From contig CAYZXL010000064.1 in NCBI GenBank assembly GCA_964482435.1, forward strand, positions 1-27,911: a stretch of DNA of 27,911 bases. Reading direction: 5' to 3'. Made by a program: the position numbers and the translations under genes. Positions within the stretch are counted from its first letter, which is position 1, and the number at the start of each line of letters is the position of its first letter. Under the pieces are notes generated by a model that had not been told where the DNA came from, made no database searches, and worked only from the letters and a program-made list of their open reading frames with translations. Source of the DNA: CAYZXL01 sp964482435. Lineage in GTDB: Bacteria > Auribacterota > JABMQX01. Below are positions 1 through 10,200 of the stretch, piece after piece.

Positions 1-20
1 TTCTCCGAACGGGAGATTCC

Positions 21-1511
21 ATGAAATCCTTTCTTGACCACCTGTCGGTTTTCATTGCCGGAGCGTCCATCCTGTCCATGGAGCTTGTGGGGGCGAGAAT
101 GCTGGCGCCGTTCTTTGGGACGGGGATTTTCGTCTGGGCGTCGCTCCTGACGGTGGTCCTCGCCGCACTGACCGTCGGATATTTCCTCGGGGGGATTCTC
201 TCGCGGAGATTTCGCGCGCTCGAGGCTCGGCATTTCCTCGTCGGAGCAGCCGTCTTTCTCGGCACGGCTGAACTCCTGAGAGAGCCTATCCTTCGATTTG
301 GGATGACGCTCGGTTTGCGGTTCGGCCCTCTGGCTGCGTCCGCGATGTTGCTGTTTCCCGCCGAGTTCTTCTGTGCGGCAGTCAGTCCGGTCGTTGCAGA
401 ACGAGGAAAGGCAAAATCCCTCGGCATGGCGGTCGGGCGCGTGTCCGGCTTAGCGTCTCTGGGAAGCATCGTGGGGGCCCTGTGCACCGGCTTTTTCCTG
501 ATCCCCGCTCTTCCTCTCGACGCTCTCTTTTTCGCGACGGGACTCACGCTGGCTATCCTTTCGTTCCTTTCACTCGTGGTTTCAGGGAGAAAGCGTGAAC
601 TGATTCTCCTCGTCCTTCCCCTTGCAGTTCTTCCAGGGAGTCTGCTGGGCTGGTTTGAAACGGCGCCGGGAACACATCTCATCTATCGCGGCTGGAGCGC
701 CTACGGTCAGCTCGATGTCATGGACCTCGGCACGGCGCGAATTTTCCTCATTGACAGGATGATTCACACCGTCATGCCGAGGCGGCTCGTGGGCGGCGTC
801 TCGCCCGAAGATGCGCGGCTGCCCGGAAACTATTTCTCCTTGCTTAAAGCATTCCGCCCCGATGGAAGGACGGCCCTGGTCATCGGTCTCGGCGGTGGGC
901 TGATTCCGAAGCTCCTGTCTGCCGAAGGCGTTGCGACCGATTCGGTGGAGATTGACCCGAAGGTCGTCAACGTCGCCCGCCGATACTTCGGATACAAAGG
1001 CCGCACGATTGTCGCCGACGGGCGAGCCTTCCTTCGGAGGACCTCGGAAACTTACGATTTCATCGTCCTCGACGCTTTTGCTTCGGACCAGTTGCCGGTT
1101 CATCTCTTCTCGAAAGAATGCTTTGAAGAAGCCAGCAGCCGACTGCCCCGCAAGGGAATTCTCGCCATCAATTTCATTGCCGGCCCGAAGAGCTTCGTCA
1201 CCGCCAGCCTGAAAAAAACCCTGGACGCGGTCTTTCCGCACGTCCTTTTCGTTCCTTCCAAAGGGGATGAATCGGTCCAGGTGCTTTACGTTTTTGCGGG
1301 AAAGCAATCGCTGCGGCTTCTCGGCCCTTCGGCGATTTCGGAGGGGGAACTCCTTTCCTACCAGCGGCGCCTTTTTTCCTATCCGCCGGACGAAGGGATG
1401 GTGGTAACAGACAACAGGAATCCGCTGGAATTGCACTGGGCTGCTATCGCTGCAGAATGGAGGCGTGAATCCAGGGAGTACCTCGAGTTTCTCCTGTCGA
1501 GCACGCACTGA
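21..1511 (+). CDS. Polytopic membrane protein fused to a spermidine-synthase-like methyltransferase-fold domain
   Basis: The protein has 496 residues. The first ~215 hold about seven hydrophobic segments (roughly residues 8-30, 38-60, 70-88, 100-125, 140-163, 168-190, 196-212). The rest is a soluble Rossmann-like domain. It contains the nucleotide-binding glycine loop ALVIGLGGGL (about 286-295), an acidic strand end (SVEIDPKVV) and VADGRAFL, all typical of spermidine synthase/SAM-dependent folds. This matches the widespread 'fused MFS/spermidine synthase' family. The GGGDG loop and the catalytic DSSDP-type motif of true aminopropyltransferases are not seen; the equivalent segment reads LDAFASDQLP. 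Polyamine synthesis should therefore not be assumed and the substrate is unknown. The ATG lies 6 nt after GGGAGA, a plausible ribosome binding site. The gene converges with the minus-strand beta-helix gene and its promoter lies outside the window. Confidence 0.85.
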   Translation: MKSFLDHLSVFIAGASILSMELVGARMLAPFFGTGIFVWASLLTVVLAALTVGYFLGGILSRRFRALEARHFLVGAAVFLGTAELLREPILRFGMTLGLRFGPLAASAMLLFPAEFFCAAVSPVVAERGKAKSLGMAVGRVSGLASLGSIVGALCTGFFLIPALPLDALFFATGLTLAILSFLSLVVSGRKRELILLVLPLAVLPGSLLGWFETAPGTHLIYRGWSAYGQLDVMDLGTARIFLIDRMIHTVMPRRLVGGVSPEDARLPGNYFSLLKAFRPDGRTALVIGLGGGLIPKLLSAEGVATDSVEIDPKVVNVARRYFGYKGRTIVADGRAFLRRTSETYDFIVLDAFASDQLPVHLFSKECFEEASSRLPRKGILAINFIAGPKSFVTASLKKTLDAVFPHVLFVPSKGDESVQVLYVFAGKQSLRLLGPSAISEGELLSYQRRLFSYPPDEGMVVTDNRNPLELHWAAIAAEWRRESREYLEFLLSSTH

Positions 1512-1563
1512 GCAGCGTCAGCGTCTCTGCCCTGAAAATAACCGCTACGCGGCGAGCGGGGAC

Positions 1564-1638
1564 TCTCTCGCAAAGCCGCCAAGGCCGCGAAGGAGCAAGC
1601 CCCGTGAATTCCTGGCGTCTTAGCGCCTTGGCGAGAAA
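1564..1638. repeat. Imperfect inverted repeat of the 'gcgccttggcgag' intergenic type
   Basis: The left arm (1564-1594, ctcgcaaagccgccaaggc...) and right arm (1611-1638, ...cttagcgccttggcgag) are imperfect reverse complements separated by about 16 bases. They sit between two convergent genes. Sequences of this style (CTTxGCGxCTTxGCG) recur in intergenic DNA of many environmental bacteria, but their function is not known to me. The structure could stabilise or end transcripts from either side. A short A-run follows the right arm. Confidence 0.45.
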
Positions 1639-1723
1639 AAACGGGCCCCACACGGGCATTTTCATGGTCTCTGGGTGAGCGAAGCTCATGAGCGACTGCG
1701 GTTAGCAACGGCTTGTGGGGCTG

Positions 1724-3601
1724 TCATGGATTCTCCAGCGTGCGATAGAAGCGGCGAGGGACCAGGGATGGCGGGAGGCCGGTGAGGGAACCATCGTCAA
1801 TCCAGGAGGTAGTCTGATTGCCGGAGGAGGGGAAGGATTCGATGGCGAGGCGCCAGGTGAGGAGGTCGTCGGTGTAGAAGATGGAATAGGTCTTGTCTGC
1901 AAGGGAACTCCAGGTGAAGGTCGTTTGGTCGGGGGTCGGACCTGGGGTCAGGTCGTTGAGGTAGAACTCGTATGCCCCCATGTCAACAGTGAGGCTCCTT
2001 CCGCCGAACATTATCCTGTGCATCCCGGCAATGTCCGTCTCAGGCAATTCCAGATCATTGAGCCCGGCATCAATGCACGGGGAATCCGGCGAGAGGCGGA
2101 AATCGTTGTCTTCGTATGTGGACAGGTTGTTGTCTGGGCCGTCCGGGTCAACGAATCGGGGGTCGTCGGCAATGTTGCCCTCTCCCCCGCCGGCCCACCC
2201 CTCAATGCACGAATATGTCGGCGTGCTTGAGTAGGACAACTCCTCCGCACCCTTGTTTCCCCAGATGATGCAGTTGCGGATGGTGCCCCGGCCGCCAGAC
2301 AGCCCACCGCTGTAAGGCGCGTAGTTCCCGTATATTGTGTTGCTCTCGATTGTCCCGGCGCAATACGCAAGTCCCCCGCCCTTGCCGTACTGCCATGTCG
2401 CTCCGTTGTAACATATCGCATTGTTCCAGATAACGCCGTCGCACTTGTACAGCCCTCCGCCCGCAGTGCCAGCCCGGTTGTCTGATATGACGTTGCCATG
2501 GATAGTCCCGTCGCAGTGGTACAATCCCCCGCCATAGCCGTCAAGCATAGCCGGGTATTCCCGTTCTGCCCGATTGCCGGTTATCACGTTTTCCTCGATG
2601 GTCGCTTTGCACATGAACAACCCGCCGCCCTGGTACGCTGAGTTGCCGCGAACCGAGTTCTTGCGGACGCTCCCGTCGCACCCGTACAAGCCGCCGCCAT
2701 ACCAAGTAACCCAGTTAGCATCAATCAGATTCCCTTGAATCAAGCCATCGCAGTCGTACAGCCCACCACCGTTATTGCCCGCAAAATTCTCCCTTATGGT
2801 GTTGCCCTGAATCGTCCCACCGCAACTATGCAGGCCCCCTCCCTCTCCGTGACAGACGTTCGACGCGATGACGTTACTCTCGACTGTCCCGTCACAGTCG
2901 CACAAACCTCCGCCTTCCTCATCTGCCGCGTTCCACGAGATTGTGCAGTTCCTGATCGTCCCGGCGCATTGGTACAGCCCACCGCCAGCTCGCGCGAAGT
3001 TTTCGGTGATAACATTGTCCTCGATTGCTCCTCCGCAGAAAGCCATCCCTCCCCCATTGCCCAGCGCGTGCAGCGGCATTGTCCTTTTCGAAGCGCCCCC
3101 GCCCGGCGAAGCCGTGGCGTACAAGCCAAAGGCAACGTTTGCCCTGACCACGTTTTTTCGGACGCTCGCGCGCGTTTGCGAACTCATGTAAAACCCTCCC
3201 CGGATGCCCCCGCCCTCGTCAGCCGCTCCATGCTGAATCGTGAACCCTGAGAGAACGCACGTTTCGTCCTCGCTTCCCGCAAAGGTCACGACGGGGCCTC
3301 TCCACCCACCGTCAATGATGGTGTTGGCAACGACGCTCGGATCGAGAGGGTTGGTGCTTTCAAGGGTGATGTTCCTGCCGCGGAATTGGACGTTCTCGTG
3401 GTAGGTCCCCGCCGCGACGACCACCGTATCCCCGTCAATCGCCCCGTCTATTCCCTGCTGGATCGTCTTGAGCGCTTTCTCCCACGAAGAGCCGTCGCCA
3501 GGTTGTGGCACGGAGCAATCCACGCACAACGTGCGCCCCGTTACCCCCTGCGAGAACGAAGCAATCAGAAGGACTCCGACAATTTCGATGAGCCTGCTCA
3601 T
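1724..3601 (-). CDS. Secreted right-handed parallel beta-helix protein with cysteine ladder
   Basis: The protein has 625 residues and starts with a Sec-type signal peptide (basic MSRL, hydrophobic IEIVGVLLIASFS, end near residue 22). Residues about 35-85 (SWEKALKTIQQGI, GDTVVVAAGTYHENV) are the usual N-terminal cap of extracellular beta-helix proteins. Eleven coils of 22-30 residues follow, each starting GGG[LM]. Ten carry a cysteine at the same place (QCAG, DCDG, SCGG, GCDG, MCKA, HCDG, KCDG, YCAG). The segment PCIDAGLND...DMGAYEF is a common end module of such proteins. The last ~65 residues form a W-S...Y-S-I...D-D-L...RRFYRT module also found in two other secreted proteins here. A strong GGAGGTGA site 5 nt before the ATG fixes the start. 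It is likely a surface or extracellular protein. No catalytic residues were identified, so enzymatic activity is not claimed. Confidence 0.85.
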   Translation of the reverse strand: MSRLIEIVGVLLIASFSQGVTGRTLCVDCSVPQPGDGSSWEKALKTIQQGIDGAIDGDTVVVAAGTYHENVQFRGRNITLESTNPLDPSVVANTIIDGGWRGPVVTFAGSEDETCVLSGFTIQHGAADEGGGIRGGFYMSSQTRASVRKNVVRANVAFGLYATASPGGGASKRTMPLHALGNGGGMAFCGGAIEDNVITENFARAGGGLYQCAGTIRNCTISWNAADEEGGGLCDCDGTVESNVIASNVCHGEGGGLHSCGGTIQGNTIRENFAGNNGGGLYDCDGLIQGNLIDANWVTWYGGGLYGCDGSVRKNSVRGNSAYQGGGLFMCKATIEENVITGNRAEREYPAMLDGYGGGLYHCDGTIHGNVISDNRAGTAGGGLYKCDGVIWNNAICYNGATWQYGKGGGLAYCAGTIESNTIYGNYAPYSGGLSGGRGTIRNCIIWGNKGAEELSYSSTPTYSCIEGWAGGGEGNIADDPRFVDPDGPDNNLSTYEDNDFRLSPDSPCIDAGLNDLELPETDIAGMHRIMFGGRSLTVDMGAYEFYLNDLTPGPTPDQTTFTWSSLADKTYSIFYTDDLLTWRLAIESFPSSGNQTTSWIDDGSLTGLPPSLVPRRFYRTLENP

Positions 3602-3606
3602 TCTTC

Positions 3607-3614
3607 ACCTCCGA
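3607..3614 (-). promoter_or_regulatory. Ribosome binding site of the beta-helix gene
   Basis: Read on the minus strand, GGAGGTGA lies 5 nt before the ATG at 3601. This near-perfect Shine-Dalgarno sequence confirms the start codon. Confidence 0.75.
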
Positions 3615-3643
3615 ATGAGCCCTTCCGGTCCCTGACAACATCT

Positions 3644-3672
3644 TATATAGCACGCAAGACCCCGGAAATCAA
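3644..3672 (-). promoter_or_regulatory. Putative sigma-70-type promoter of the beta-helix gene
   Basis: On the minus strand TTGATT (3672-3667) is followed by a 17-nt spacer and TATATA (3649-3644). TATAAG overlaps as a slightly downstream alternative -10. This would start transcription near 3636 with a leader of about 35 nt carrying the strong ribosome binding site. Confidence 0.45.
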
Positions 3673-3959
3673 GCCCACGCGTAAGACTGCCATCACCAGA
3701 ATAGCCGTTCTGTCGTGTGCGGACACCCCCGCGTGCCCGCCCGAGAGCGGCGGGTTACTGGCACGTGCAGCGCTTCACTCTGGGGCAGGACGCCGTTCAT
3801 GGGCGTGTGCGGTTTCGTCTCCGCGCCCGTGGGTCACTTCAGGGAGCGCGCAAAGGTCTCTTCGTGTCTTGGTGGTTACAATCTCCTCCGGCAGCACATC
3901 CCAACCACCATGACACCAGGATTCCTGAGCCGCGCATGCCCGCGGCCACCTCGTTGCGC

Positions 3960-4211
3960 TCACGCCGGTGCATCCATACAGCCCGCCGCCGACTCCTGAG
4001 CGTTAGAAGCGGTCAGACGAAAAGTCATCTCCTCCCGCAAGACGACCGCCGGTGCCGTGAGCGACACCATCTGCTGCTCGGCGTCGTTGATCACCACGGC
4101 CAGCCCGGAGACCTGCTCCCACAAGAAGGAGATCGCCCCAATCGTGGCCGAGCCGTCCGGCGTCTCTTTTGTCCCTCCATAAAGCGTTCGGTCCGGCCCT
4201 GCGTTGGCGAG
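3960..4211 (-). pseudogene. In-frame PKD-domain remnant beyond the stop of the giant protein
   Basis: Eighty-three codons lie in exactly the same frame as the giant gene, directly after its TGA (4214-4212), and end at a TGA at 3962-3960. They encode a PKD-like domain: NAGPDRT at the start, FLWEQVSG, VVIND, SLTAP and MTFRLTASN. The match to residues ~2155-2237 of the giant protein (FLWTQVSG, VVINN, SFTAP, VTFRLTACD) is clear. The last strand (…SDEVTFTV) is missing and several consensus positions are changed (VTLDG to ETPDG). I see no start codon with a ribosome binding site. The simplest reading is a former C-terminal domain cut off by a nonsense mutation; stop-codon readthrough cannot be excluded. 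Confidence 0.75.
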
Positions 4212-7200
4212 TCACGACGGGCCGACCTGCGGGAGGGCGAGGTCAAGGCGGAACTTACAGAAATCCCAGCTACCCTTAGCGATGCGCAGCCGGATAGTGT
4301 GCTGACCCCTCCATACGAGGAACGTGCTCCCTCCGGGCCTCCACTGGAAGTCACCCAGCCCCTCCCCGGTGAAGCTGATGGCGGTCTGGAGCCCTTCGTC
4401 CAGATAGACTTCGACGACGGTCTCGACACCCACATCGCTCGCGGCGAAGGCGGTTATGGCCATTACGCCGTCAGCCGGGAACTGGGTCATCTCGGTCTTT
4501 GTTGTGCCGAACGTATAGTTCCACCAGTCCTCTGTGGTCGTGTAGCCGATGAACGGCTCAGGACCGCACAGGCCGAAGTCACTGAACCTGACATCGAACG
4601 GATTGACCGATGCGTCTCTATAAGTCTGTGTCGGACGCGTGTCCTGGAAGTAGTAGTCGTTGCCCGCGATGGCGTCTGAGGTCGTAGCCCTGTTTGCGGG
4701 CATGCCGGCCATGTACTGCGTGCAGTCGTGCACGACAAGACCCTTCTGCCACATACCGTCAGCCCACGTCAATCTGTCAACAACCGAACGTCCGTCGAAG
4801 TCAGCCGCGTACCGGTAGATGTGCCAGGTGTTTACGTCCATCACTGTGAACGTAACCTCATCCGAGCCGCAGGCACCCGTCGCGTCGCAGGCAGTAAGCC
4901 TGAAGGTCACAAACTCCTGCCAGAAAACGCCCGGCGCGGTGAAGGAGGCGACCTTCTGGTCGGGGTTGTTGATTACCACAGTTGGGCCACTCACCTGCGT
5001 CCATAGAAAGGTGGTTGCCGCGGCCTCGGTGGCGCCTCCGTCCAGAGTGACGGGAGCGAACTCGTCAACGGTCACGTCCGCGCCGGCGTGGACGTAGAGC
5101 AGGCGCACCTCCGATAGGGCCTGGACCCTGAAGAACTTCATGGTGGTTTCGCCGATCAATTCCTCGTAGAACATCATGGCGCCCGTGCCCGGCTGCGGCG
5201 AAGCCACGTTTTGCCACGCGCGGACCCGGAGGTCATTTGTCGCCTGAACCTGATACCATCTCCCCAGCTCGGAGTACCACTCAATCCGTATCTTCTCCTG
5301 CTCCTCCTCGCCTGTCTTCTCGACCTTGTTGATCCTGAAGCCTTCGGAGAGCGTGTATTGGCCGTAGAAGGCGACGCCTTCGCCCGGATCGAGGTTCTGT
5401 GTCTCCGGAGCCGGACTGTCGTATCCGGGAACGGCGCCCCATGTGATTGTCCAGGTTCCCGTCTCGACCTGGCCGCTCTCCCAGACGCGGCTTTCCCCCG
5501 TGTTCCCCTCGATCTTGGCTGGGCCGGTGACAACTCCGAGAGTGAAAGGCGCCGACTGCACGTCAGAGACAACGGTGATGGACCCGACCTGGGTCAGCGA
5601 GAAGTCCACTCCGGTTACAGGTGAGCCCGGGCCCGAAGGTACCAGGTCGGCCTCGTCCAGCTTGCTTTTCCCGTCGTAGTACTGTTTGCCGTAGCCGTCT
5701 CCTTCTGCACTGACGTAATAGTTGCCAGGCTCGACTAAGATTTCGTAGCTGCCATCCGCCGCAGTAGGGGCAGAGGCAACAGGCTCGTGGGTCTGCGGGT
5801 CAATCGCTTCGACCGCCGCATAGGGAAGCGGGACAGGCGGGTCGCTGTCATCGGTGACGGTCCCGGAGATGGACGCCAGGGTGTCCAGGGTGAAGTCAAC
5901 GCTGCTGATGCCCTGCGTCACCGCGACGAGGATTGCATTCGCCTTGCCTTGTTCAGTCATCGGTTGATTATCGTGATATTCGGCGCTATAGCCCGCGGAG
6001 CGCCCGTCGGCGGAGACGTAATACTGCCCAGCCGGCAGGTTGCCGACGGTATAGTCGCCGTTGGCGTCTGTGAAGGCCATTCCCGCCGCGGCGCCCCAGT
6101 CCTGCTCGTAAACGGTCACCATAACGCCTTCGATCCCTGTGCCTGGTCCGATAGTCGGCCGGACCCTGCCGGCAATGGTGCCGCCCTGGGCCAGGGCGAA
6201 GTTCTTGCCGGTTACAGACGCGTCTTCCCCGAGCACTATCGCCGTTGCTGAGGCTCGGTTGACCAGGAGAGCACCGACGTTGTCGTAATACTCGCCTGCG
6301 TAGCCGCCCTGCGAGTGGTCTGCCTGGAGGTAGTACGTCCCGGCCGGTAGCCCACCGAAGACGTAATCGCCAGAGGCATCCGTCAAGGTTAGCGTGAGGT
6401 TGTTCCACTCGCCACCGTCATCGAGAAAGAGGATGACCATCGCTCCTTCGATGGGGTTGCCGGAGGGGTCGTCAGTGACCTTGCCGGAGATGCTGCTGCC
6501 ATGGCCGAGGGCGAAGTCCTTCCCTGTGACGGTCTCGCCGGCTCCAACCGCGATGGCCGTCGCCTGGGACTGATTCGCCGGTATAGCAGCAACGTTGTCG
6601 TAATACTCCCCCAGGAGGTCGAGCCCGGGCGCCGGAGCCTCCAGATAATAAGTTCCCGGGGCGAGGGCCTGGAGGATGTAGTTCCCGCTGGCGTCGGTCT
6701 GAGCCTGGGCGACCTGTACCCACGAGCCGCCCTCAACGTAAGCGGTGACGAACGCTCCCGCGATGGGCGAAGGCGATGGCTCGTCCGTCGTGACCGTGCC
6801 CGAGATTGAGGCGCCGGGGGAGAGATCGAAGTCAATCCCCGGAGTCTCAATCGCGGCATAGACGTTGACCGGCCTGGCGGACCCGCGCGCGGAGGGGATG
6901 CCCGGAACGTCGTCGTAGTATTCCGGCGCGAGGTTCGTTTCCGTCGAAACCTGGACGAAGTAGGCGCCGGGCATCAGCCATTTCATGGAGTAGTCGCCCG
7001 CGGCGTCGGTCTGGACGGCCAGGAGCAGGTCCCAGGAATCCGAATAGCAACCGACCCGCGCTCCTTGGAGGGGGCTGCCGCCGGACGAGACGTTCCCGCT
7101 GATCGTGCCCGTGAAGGTCTCGTACGCCTCAGGAGGGATTTCTTCCCATCCCTGGGCGGGAACTTCGGGCAGCCCATCCCCAGCCGGCATGAGCGTCTTT

Positions 7201-10200
7201 GCGCGAGGATACGAGCTACCGTCCATCCAGCGGTAATACAGCCGCGGTATCGAACACCAGCCGAGGTGGGCGTAGCGCGTGCCGCTGGCGCCTGTGCCCC
7301 AATGATCTCCTTTCCACATCAGGCCAAGCCCGCCAAATGGAAAGACTCCATCTCCAAGGCCAACTACGAGTTCCATTGACGGGTCGGTATCAAGATTCAC
7401 CGTCGCCGGATGGGTCGCACCGTTATTGAACGTGTACGCTGGCCAGGTGGGGACCGTGGTGTATGGTCCCTTGAGGACGAAGACGCCCCCCACATACTCA
7501 AAGGTGTACAACTTGCTCTGGCCCCCAGGGTCGAGCGGGTTGGTGCCCTTTTTCCCGAGACCCACGACAATTTCCTCTATACCGTCGCCGTCAGTGTCCC
7601 CCGTCACGGGAAAGGTTTGGCCGTTGCGGATGCTGTACGCCGGCCAGGGGACCTGGCAGTACCCCATGTAGGCAAAGCTGTGGGCGCCATCATCAAAGAC
7701 GTAACACCGTCCGAGGCCTCCGTCGAAGTAGAAAGGGAAGAAGGGCGAGGAGGAAACTCTGGGGCCGAGACCCAACACGATTTCGTCCAGCCCATCGCCG
7801 TCAACGTCTCCGACGGCAGGTCGGATCTCCCCGTTGTTCGCAGCGTAGTACGACCAGTGGAATCCGGGCGCCGAGGGGAGCCACGGTCCAAAGGGGCCCG
7901 GGCCGCCAGAGCTACCGTTGGATATGTACAACTGGGAGCTCCCTCCGCGGCCGAGACCCACGACAATGTCGTCGCACCCGTTGCAGTCGAGGTTGCCGCA
8001 AGCGGGCCAGGTCGCACCATTTATCAAGGTGTAAACGGAGGGAGGGAGGTTGAGCCACTTGTCGAAGGTGTACCCGAGCGTGCTGTCGTTAAATAGCGCC
8101 AAACGTCCGCCGCTACCCGGGCCCAGCCCGACGACAATCTCGTTCAGGCCGTCGAACTCGAAGTCGCCGAGAGCAGGATGAGTTGCCCCCCACCACGAGA
8201 ACCACGGCGGCCCGCCGTGCACGTGCCTCCAGACGTAAGGCGGCGCGCACGCCTTGCACGCATCAGTCATTATGAGGAAGTAGCCGGCGCCGGCGCTGCC
8301 GAGGCCGACCGCGATCTCCGCGGGGCAGCACACGCAGGTTCCGCGTGCGGTGAGTACCCTAGACGTCCCCCCTCTCCTAAGAATGATGAAAGGCTCACAT
8401 GCGTCAATGGTCATGGTTGAGGGACCGCTCGGGCCAAACCATGTGCCGAAAAAGGGTCCTGTGTTCACCCAATAAGCCCAGTCGTACGTACCGGGCCCGG
8501 TGCGCTTATACACGGCGTCTGCACCCCCCAGGCTGCTACCTCCGTCCAGGGCTAATTCCAACTGGTCGCCTATGCATCCAGGGCCGCCATTGAGTTCGTT
8601 GTCGCAAGGCTGTACGGTCAGCGTCACATTATTCAGTCCTGGACATATAAATATTGTCTGGCAGCAACAGGGCAGGATGAGAATGTTCACAGTGTCGGTA
8701 TCCGTTTCCGTTCCGCAGGCGATAGTCAGGCTGAAAGTCAGGGTCGTCGGCACGGTGACAGATGGTGTGGAGAAGTTAGGAGTCGCTGTGGTGGCGTTGA
8801 CAAGCGTTACGGCCGGTCCCGCAATCTGCGTCCAGGAGTACGAGACTGCGCAAATTGAGCCCGTGCCATCCAAGTACACTATAGGCTCGCAGCAAATCGT
8901 TTGGTCAGGTCCCGCATTGGCGATGCAACATGGCAGGACGAGAACATTCACAGTGTCGGAACAGGCGGTTGTGCCGTCGCTGACAGTCAGCGTGAATGTC
9001 AGGGTCGTCGGCGCCGTAACACATGGTGCGAAGAAGAAAGGAGTGGCTGTGGTGCCGTTGAAAAGCGTTACGGTGGGTCCCGCAATCTGCGTCCAGGTGT
9101 ACCACACTGGGGTAGGGAAGCCCGAACCGTTCAACGTCACCTTTGTCCCTGCACAAACCGTTTGGTCCGGCCCTGCATCGGCGATGCAGCACGGCGATGG
9201 CAGGATGAGAATATCCACATCGTCGGTATCGGTCCCGTCGGCGCATTCGATGGTCAGCCTCAAAGTCACGGTCGTGGCAACAGGGTAAGATCCGGTAAAG
9301 AAGAACGGATTGGGTGTGTCTTCGCCGAAAATGGCCGGGATGGTGGGTCCTGCGATCTGCGTCCAGGAGTACGAGGTCGCGCCAACCGAGCCTGTCCCAT
9401 CGAGCGTGACCTTCGTTCCTTCGCAAACCGTCTGGTCGGGACCTGCATCCGCGATGCAGCATGGGGGGCAGAGGTCAAGGAGGAACTTACAGAAATCCCA
9501 GCTACCCTTGGCGAGGCGGAGCCGGATAGTGCGTAGCCCGCTGTTTACGGCGAAGCTGCTCGCCGCGGGTCTCCACCGGAAGGTATCCAATCCCTCCCCT
9601 GTGAAGCTGATCGTGGTCTGGAGCACTTCGTCATAATAGACTTCGACGATCGTCTCCACGCCGTCATCGCTCGCGGCGAAGGCGGTTATGGCCATTTGGC
9701 CATCAACCGGGAAGCTGTTGTCCTCTTCATGCGCTATCGGGCCGAAGGTGTAGTTCCACCAGTCCTCTGCCACGGCGGAGCCGATGAATGGCTCCTCGCC
9801 GCACAGCCCGAAGTCCTTAAAGCCGACGACGAGATCGAGGGAGGGTCTGTAGTCGTTTTTGTGATCCGTGCCCACGGAGTAGTAGTCGTAGCCAGCGACG
9901 GCGCCTGCCGACGGCGCCTCGTACGCGTCAATGCCGGCCATGTACCGCGAGCAGTCGTGCACAACAAGCCCCATCTGCCACGTACCATCAGCCCACATCA
10001 GTCTGCCGGTTGACGAACGTCCGTCGAAATCGGCGGCGTACCGGTAGATATGGTAAGTGTCCGCGGAGAGAGCACGCGCCTGAGCCGGAATCCCGGGTGC
10101 GGCTTCGCCGCAGGGGTTGACGGCGATGACGGTGTAGCTGTACAAGCAGCACGGGACGGTGATGGACGTGTCGGTGTAGGTTGTTGCGGTGACTGTGGCG

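Larger units (their letters stand above)
3602..3959. other. Intergenic region, no gene recognised
   Basis: This stretch holds the promoter and leader of the beta-helix gene (3607-3672) and, at 3858-3877, ctcttcgtgtcttggtggtt, a motif style common in intergenic DNA of environmental bacteria. Open frames on both strands lack ribosome binding sites and protein-like composition. No convincing terminator for the giant minus-strand gene was found. Confidence 0.5.

Noticed and set aside
582..1508. 308-codon open frame on the minus strand
   Set aside because: It lies entirely antisense to the spermidine-synthase-like gene, has no ribosome binding site and has low-complexity composition. It is a GC-rich shadow frame.
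4212..4214. TGA read as an amino acid through an altered genetic code
   Set aside because: TGA ends several genes in the window, for example at 1509-1511, 13725-13727 and 24951-24953, and tryptophan is encoded by TGG throughout. Readthrough at this one site remains possible, but global recoding does not.
3717..4679. 320-codon plus-strand frame
   Set aside because: It overlaps the giant gene's C-terminus and the PKD remnant, which are recognisable on the minus strand. The plus frame is Arg/Pro-rich without a family.
5590..7107. Regular ~300-bp direct repeats considered as CRISPR or satellite DNA
   Set aside because: Units are translated, keep the reading frame and are conserved as protein (TDA.G.Y), not as DNA. 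They are protein domains.
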